Shown here: one piece after another, positions 4,983 through 9,574 of the stretch
Layout of the letters: each line of letters opens with the position of its first letter
Position numbering within the stretch: position 1 is the stretch's first letter
Assembly: GCA_030844565.1 (NCBI GenBank)
Contig: JAUUNK010000196.1
Coordinates: 1 to 9,574, forward strand
Source of the DNA: Bacteroides ovatus
GTDB taxonomy: Bacteria; Bacteroidota; Bacteroidia; Bacteroidales; Bacteroidaceae
Length of the DNA: 9,574 nt
Direction: 5' to 3'
Notes under the pieces: generated by a model
Databases searched by the model: none
What the model saw: the letters and a program-made list of their open reading frames with translations, nothing else
What the model was told of the DNA's origin: nothing
Translations under genes and position numbers: made by a program

Positions 4983-6557
4983 TTATCTAGTTCCACCAGC
5001 CCACCATATCGGTTCGGAATAGATATAACTGCCATCGCCTTGTAACTTTTGCACATTCGGATTAGCATTTACGTCATCGTCGCCATAGGGACAACGGAGC
5101 GGAAACTTATTCGGATTTTGCAAGGTGACATACTCCGTGTTCATAGCTTTCATACGGCGGATGTCATTATAGCATTCGGTAGATTCGCCCGAGGCACCAA
5201 AGAAAGCAAAGTATTTCTGAATCATTACTTCCTGCAAAGGATTAGCTGTGAACAGGGGTTTTATTACCGTTTCGAAATACTCTTCTGCTTCGTCGGGTGT
5301 AATCTTGTCTGTAGTTTCCGTTAAGCCTCCATTCTCAACAACAGTAGGTGCTTCCAGTGCGGCTTTAACACTATTTTCTAAATTGGTTATAGCGCTTATT
5401 ACTGCTTCTTTCAATGTTTCTTCTGCTTCATCTTTTCTTTCAAGACGACACAAAGCTTCTGCTTTGAGGAACATTAACTCGTGATAACTCATCAGCAGGG
5501 TAGGAGCTGTTTGAGAAAATACGAAAATTGAAGTATTATACTCATATTGTATAGGTTCGGGAGTACCATTAGGAGCTACATAGAATGTTTTGTCTTCAGG
5601 GGTTACTCGCGTCCAGCCGGCATCAATGAATACCCGACGTACCCGTGGATCTTTACGTTCGATCAGTTTATTTGCCATGCTTTCACTGGCAGCAAAGTAA
5701 TCGCGGCTCCATTGAAAATCAAATAGAGGGTTTAGATTGTTGTCATCATAAATGGCAAATGCTGCTTGTTCATCGGCTGAGGTGAAGGAGTGGGAAATAT
5801 ATTCCAGTATTTTCTCCATATCAGCTTTTACATTAGTAGAACGGGGAAGCATGTGCATAGTATAACGAGCCTTCAATCCATAGGCCAGCTTCAACCATTT
5901 GTCTGCGTCCCCTTTATATAGTAGGTCATAGTTACCCACAGAACCGGTAGCATGATGGTCTCCCTGAGGAAGATCTGCGATAGCATTATCTAGATTTTCC
6001 AGAATACTTTCATAAATGGCCTTTTGTGTATCCACCTCCGGTGTCATAAACTGTGGTTGTCCGTTTGCAAGGCTTGGCAAAGCAGCCTGTGTATACGGTG
6101 CATCGCCAAAAGCATCAGCTATAAGTCCTGCATTTAAGGCTATCAATACTTCTGCTATTCCTTTGGTAGTATAGTTTCCAGATTGTTCTCCACCTTCTTT
6201 GCATTTATTTGCTATAATTCTTGCATTTTTCAACGTAGAATACAGGCTTTCCCATACATTATTGAAAGTAGTGGAAGACGAAGGTTCTCCTTGCCGTATT
6301 TCGGCACGGTAGAGTTGGTTGGATATTCCTACTTCGTGTTCCACATAGCTTGCAAAATAGGTGTTGAAGTCACCACCCACATTGCTAAAGGCAGTCGCTG
6401 TGATTACGTCTGATAGGATAAATTTAGCGGGCACACCCGTTGTGTGATCCCTGTCTTTATTTATTTCGTCCATTTTATCCTCCGAACAGGACATAAATGC
6501 GGTAGAGATGAGCGCGATGGATAAAATACCTTTTGTTATATTGAATATTGATTTCAT
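4983..6557 (-). CDS. SusD/RagB-family nutrient-binding outer-membrane lipoprotein (SusD-like_2 type)
   Basis: A 524-residue surface lipoprotein that caps the SusC-type transporter encoded just upstream and binds the substrate to be imported. The signal peptide ends FMSC, with Cys24 as the lipidated residue. The next residues, SEDKMDE, are acidic and resemble the Bacteroidetes lipoprotein export signal for surface display. The helical TPR-rich SusD fold fills about residues 40-520. Recognisable pieces are NVWESLYSTLKNARII near the N-terminal third, WLKLAYGLKARYTMHML in the middle, FQWSRDYFAASESMANKLI with RKDPRVRR after it, MSYHELMFLKAEALCRL, and ECYNDIRRM near the C terminus. This build fits the SusD-like_2 subfamily better than classical SusD. 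It starts 12 bp after the SusC-like stop with a good Shine-Dalgarno site, so the two are made together. The substrate is unknown. Confidence 0.94.
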   Translation of the reverse strand: MKSIFNITKGILSIALISTAFMSCSEDKMDEINKDRDHTTGVPAKFILSDVITATAFSNVGGDFNTYFASYVEHEVGISNQLYRAEIRQGEPSSSTTFNNVWESLYSTLKNARIIANKCKEGGEQSGNYTTKGIAEVLIALNAGLIADAFGDAPYTQAALPSLANGQPQFMTPEVDTQKAIYESILENLDNAIADLPQGDHHATGSVGNYDLLYKGDADKWLKLAYGLKARYTMHMLPRSTNVKADMEKILEYISHSFTSADEQAAFAIYDDNNLNPLFDFQWSRDYFAASESMANKLIERKDPRVRRVFIDAGWTRVTPEDKTFYVAPNGTPEPIQYEYNTSIFVFSQTAPTLLMSYHELMFLKAEALCRLERKDEAEETLKEAVISAITNLENSVKAALEAPTVVENGGLTETTDKITPDEAEEYFETVIKPLFTANPLQEVMIQKYFAFFGASGESTECYNDIRRMKAMNTEYVTLQNPNKFPLRCPYGDDDVNANPNVQKLQGDGSYIYSEPIWWAGGTR

Positions 6558-6563
6558 TTTATT

Positions 6564-6569
6564 ACCTCT
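6564..6569 (-). promoter_or_regulatory. Shine-Dalgarno site of the SusD-like gene
   Basis: On the minus strand AGAGGT lies 6 bases before the ATG at 6557 and directly after the TAA of the SusC-like gene (6572-6570). It supports this start and tight co-translation of the pair. Confidence 0.6.
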
Positions 6570-9500
6570 TTAGAATTTAACAGTTAAACCAAAACCGTAG
6601 CTTGAAGTTCCCGGGAGGGAGAATCGCTCGAAAGCGCCACTCATATTATTGTTACCTTGAGAAGATTCTGGATCGATACCTGTTCCGGCTTCGGACCACA
6701 ATAGAATATTTCTGGCAAATACATTCACGGTAACTCCCAAATAAGATTTATCGAGCACAGGATAACTCAATGCAATTTCACGGAGTTTCAAGAATGAGCT
6801 GTCATAAATGCCCGCTTCGGAAATGCTACTTAATGTGTCGAAATATTTAAATGCCTCTTCATTACTAATTATAATATCATTTTTGGCATACGTCGGATTA
6901 CCGTTAGCATCGGTTCCTGTTACCTTTACCGCAGGTTTATCAAACATGAACGATTTTTTACGGTAATCTGCCGATTTCTGAGTGACACCATAGAAGTCAA
7001 GTGTATTGGCAGTTCCGCAATACATTTGTCCTCCTTGTTTCCAGTCCAAAACAGCAGAAAGACGGAACTTATAAAATGTAAAGGTGGTGTTAAAGCCTAA
7101 TCTGAAGTCAGGAGCAACCGTACCGATTACGCGGTTATCACCGGCTTGCGGCATTCCCTTATCATCTACGACAATTTGTCCGGCTTCGTTGCGTAAGAAA
7201 CTTGAGCCATAGATAACAGGGAACTTGTCACCGATACCTGCACGTACTTGCGGGTCTACAAAACCACCTAACATGATGCTTGTTACGCCTGGAGCAAGTT
7301 CGTCTACGTAGTTATTAATCTTCGAGAAGTTGAATGCCAAATCCCAATTAAAGTTTTTGGTTCTGATAGGATTCATAGCTAAAGTAAACTCGTGGGAATC
7401 GGTATGTATCTTACCTCCATTGGTCATTAATGAATTATAACCGGTAGATGCTGATAAGGGAACTTCAAATATTTGATCTTTTACATTCTGACGTGAATAA
7501 GTATAGCTCAAAGAAACTAATCCATTCCAGAAAGTAAGATCTGCTCCAATTTCGTATGATTTTGTATTCTGAGGTTTCAGGTTAGGATCATATATCTTAT
7601 AATAAGGTATGTAGGCACCTACGGAACCAATAGGATACTGGATAGGAATTCCTGACGAGAATCCGCCACCATAAAGGGGGGTGTAGTAGTAAGATTCGTA
7701 GTAATCTCCTGCTTGACCGACTTCTGCATACGAAGCACGTAACTTACCATAAGTCAATACGTCATTTTTCAAAGCTTCTAGTTCGGTGAAGATGAAGCCA
7801 AGTGATACAGATGGGTAAGTGAATGAGCGATTTCCTCGTGGCATGTTAGAAACGCGGTCATTACGTACGGTTGCGTTCAGGTAGAGCATACTTTTATAAG
7901 AAAGAGCCAGATTGGCGAAGTTACCTACTGTACGTTTCTTTCGATACTCTTCCGAAGCATTATAGACGGAAGCATTGTCCATGTGGTTCCATCCGGAGAA
8001 GTTAAAGTTGGAGCCAAAGGAATATACATAATTCTTTGTTTTATGGACAAATTCATTACCTACCAATAGGTTCAGGTTAAAATCAGGTGTGATGTTCCAA
8101 TCATAGTTTATCGTGAACAAGGAGTTGGTTTCATTGATAGTATAACCATATTTTTCTACTTGTCCTCTACCGTTAGAATGTCCATATCCCCATAGATCTT
8201 CATAGTTAGTAGTATAAGCATCCGTTCCAAGTTGGTATTTTACATCCAGCTTATGGTTTTCTGTTCCAAATTTGGTAGTATATTGTGCGTATGCATTTCC
8301 GAAGAAGCGGTGGGAACGTTCGGTGAATTCATTGTTGTCTATAGCCCAGTAAGCACCGTCGAATCCACCTGTTCCCCGGTAAGTATTTTGTGTATAAGGA
8401 TCTCCTTCTATATGTGCAGGGATGCCGCCGAAATCATAGCTGGCTGGAGCCCCGTATACGGTGGCTATAATACCATCGTTTGCGCCGGTTTGCTTTTTGA
8501 TTTTAGAAGTAATGAAATTACCACTGAAGCCAGTCGACCAATTATTACTTAGTTGAGCTTTAGCATTCAATTTTACGTTATAGCGATCCAACCCAGTCGA
8601 AGGAACAATACCGGTTGAAGTGGTATTTCCTAATGAGAATGAATAACTACCTTTCTCAAAGCTTTGTGCCACATTTACATTATTACTCCAATTAGCGCCG
8701 GTGTTGAAGAATTCTTTAGCGTTATCGTACGCTCGTGGTCTGGTCCAAGGGTCTAATCCGGCTGCAGCACGTTGTGTCACATAATATTGACCTTCGTGTT
8801 TGCCATACTCTTTGGTGTAGGCGTTATCTGTATTACCGCCATAAACGGGGTCATTAGCAAGTTCAGAGATTTTAGGTCCCCATGACGTAGAAGCTGTAGG
8901 GCTGAATACGCCATTTGAGCCTTGGGCAAATTCTGTCTGGAAATCCGGTAAAGTAGATACCTTATCAAAAGTGAGGTTGGTATTGATGGTTACTTCTGGA
9001 CGTCCTTTTTTCGCTCCTTTTCCACTCTTGGTAGTGATAACGACTACACCGTTGGATGCCCGCATACCATAAAGAGCAGAAGCTGCTTGTCCTTTTAATA
9101 TATTGATACTCTCAATATCATTAGGATCAATGTCTACGGCACGGTTTGAGTAGTCTGCTCCTCCTACGCTACCGTTTCCGGCAATCTCAGTATCTACGTC
9201 AAAGGTAGAAGTAATAGGCATTCCGTCTACTACATATAAAGGAGTGTTATCTCCAGTGAAAGAGCGCGAGCCACGGATGGTAATTTTAGCAGAGGCTCCC
9301 GGCATACCAGACGAAGGGGTAATATCCACACCTGACACTTTGCCTTGCAAGGCAGTAGCCAAGTTAGTGCTTGCAGCTTGGGTGAGTTCTTCTGATTTCA
9401 CATCCTGTACTGCATATCCCAATGCTTTTTTTGCTCTAGTGATACCCATAGCAGTCACTACAACTTCGTCAAGCTTTTGAGCATCAGCCTTTAATGTTAT

Positions 9501-9574
9501 GTTTAAATTAGGTTTAATAGCTACCTCTTGTGTCTGCATTCCAATGTAGGAAATAAGCAAAGTCTTTGCAGAAC
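6570..9574 (-). CDS. SusC/RagA-family TonB-dependent outer-membrane transporter, N terminus beyond window
   Basis: About 1000 codons of a TonB-dependent barrel that works with the adjacent SusD-like lipoprotein to import an oligomeric nutrient across the outer membrane. The frame is open to the last base of the window. The first visible residues (SAKTLLISYIGMQTQEV) are the last strands of the carboxypeptidase-D-like N-terminal domain, so the signal peptide and most of that domain are missing, and no start inside the window is real. Then come the SusC-type segment KLDEVVVTAMG (codons near 9473-9441), the plug with LATALQGKVSGVDI, TIRGSRSF and PLYVVDGMPI, and the plug end DIDPNDIESINILKGQAA and GVVVITTKSG. 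The rest is beta-barrel, rich in Tyr, Asn and aromatic pairs. It ends in the outer-membrane signature FGLTVKF with a terminal Phe. The frame is intact throughout. Confidence 0.95.
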   Translation of the reverse strand, partial: SAKTLLISYIGMQTQEVAIKPNLNITLKADAQKLDEVVVTAMGITRAKKALGYAVQDVKSEELTQAASTNLATALQGKVSGVDITPSSGMPGASAKITIRGSRSFTGDNTPLYVVDGMPITSTFDVDTEIAGNGSVGGADYSNRAVDIDPNDIESINILKGQAASALYGMRASNGVVVITTKSGKGAKKGRPEVTINTNLTFDKVSTLPDFQTEFAQGSNGVFSPTASTSWGPKISELANDPVYGGNTDNAYTKEYGKHEGQYYVTQRAAAGLDPWTRPRAYDNAKEFFNTGANWSNNVNVAQSFEKGSYSFSLGNTTSTGIVPSTGLDRYNVKLNAKAQLSNNWSTGFSGNFITSKIKKQTGANDGIIATVYGAPASYDFGGIPAHIEGDPYTQNTYRGTGGFDGAYWAIDNNEFTERSHRFFGNAYAQYTTKFGTENHKLDVKYQLGTDAYTTNYEDLWGYGHSNGRGQVEKYGYTINETNSLFTINYDWNITPDFNLNLLVGNEFVHKTKNYVYSFGSNFNFSGWNHMDNASVYNASEEYRKKRTVGNFANLALSYKSMLYLNATVRNDRVSNMPRGNRSFTYPSVSLGFIFTELEALKNDVLTYGKLRASYAEVGQAGDYYESYYYTPLYGGGFSSGIPIQYPIGSVGAYIPYYKIYDPNLKPQNTKSYEIGADLTFWNGLVSLSYTYSRQNVKDQIFEVPLSASTGYNSLMTNGGKIHTDSHEFTLAMNPIRTKNFNWDLAFNFSKINNYVDELAPGVTSIMLGGFVDPQVRAGIGDKFPVIYGSSFLRNEAGQIVVDDKGMPQAGDNRVIGTVAPDFRLGFNTTFTFYKFRLSAVLDWKQGGQMYCGTANTLDFYGVTQKSADYRKKSFMFDKPAVKVTGTDANGNPTYAKNDIIISNEEAFKYFDTLSSISEAGIYDSSFLKLREIALSYPVLDKSYLGVTVNVFARNILLWSEAGTGIDPESSQGNNNMSGAFERFSLPGTSSYGFGLTVKF

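Noticed and set aside
8232..8552. Plus-strand open frame of 106 codons inside the SusC-like gene
   Set aside because: It lies wholly within a well-supported gene on the other strand, resembles no known protein, and has no promoter or ribosome binding site that I can see.
9558..9560. TTG at 9560 as the start of the SusC-like gene
   Set aside because: The frame continues upstream to the window edge with SusC-like sequence, so this is an internal leucine codon of a truncated gene.

Overview
The window looks like a chromosomal segment of a gut-type Bacteroides or a close relative. Three things support this: an adjacent SusC/SusD-type outer-membrane pair, repeated matches to the Bacteroidetes -7 promoter element TAnnTTTG, and lipoproteins with Bacteroidetes-style processing and surface-export signals. 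Species cannot be fixed from the sequence alone. There is no insertion sequence, integrase, phage gene, CRISPR array or obvious composition break, and the window is almost fully coding.

Layout. Positions 1-45 hold the 5' part of a tRNA-Lys(UUU) gene on the minus strand, cut by the window edge, with a well-formed promoter at 80-111. Next on the minus strand come an AI-2E/PerM-family membrane protein (135-1277) and, upstream of it in transcription order, thymidine kinase (1290-1889). The two are 12 bp apart and probably co-transcribed. From about 1964 transcription runs on the plus strand: an uncharacterised Bacteroidetes protein (1998-2516), the 16S rRNA methyltransferase RsmI (2527-3201) and a coiled-coil lipoprotein (3240-4097). 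This likely operon ends in a strong hairpin terminator at 4123-4170. A separate plus-strand gene, a YjjG-like HAD nucleotidase (4217-4909), follows with its own promoter and its own terminator (about 4924-4971). The rest of the window is minus strand: a SusD-like lipoprotein (4983-6557) and, upstream of it, most of a SusC-like TonB-dependent transporter (6570 to the window end, 5' end missing).

How the genes work together. SusC and SusD form one functional unit: a TonB-dependent barrel with a surface lipoprotein lid that imports an oligomeric nutrient. The substrate cannot be read from the sequence, and no glycanase, sulfatase, peptidase or regulator is visible. Thymidine kinase and the HAD nucleotidase act in opposite directions on pyrimidine nucleosides and nucleotides but are separate transcription units. 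The other genes are core or conserved accessory functions.

I did not find a clearly new biological system. The points most worth a second look are the two unannotated conserved proteins flanking rsmI (especially the lipoprotein, which carries Bacteroides O-glycosylation motifs), the HAD gene's promoter packed against the preceding terminator, and the SusC/SusD pair without visible partner genes.
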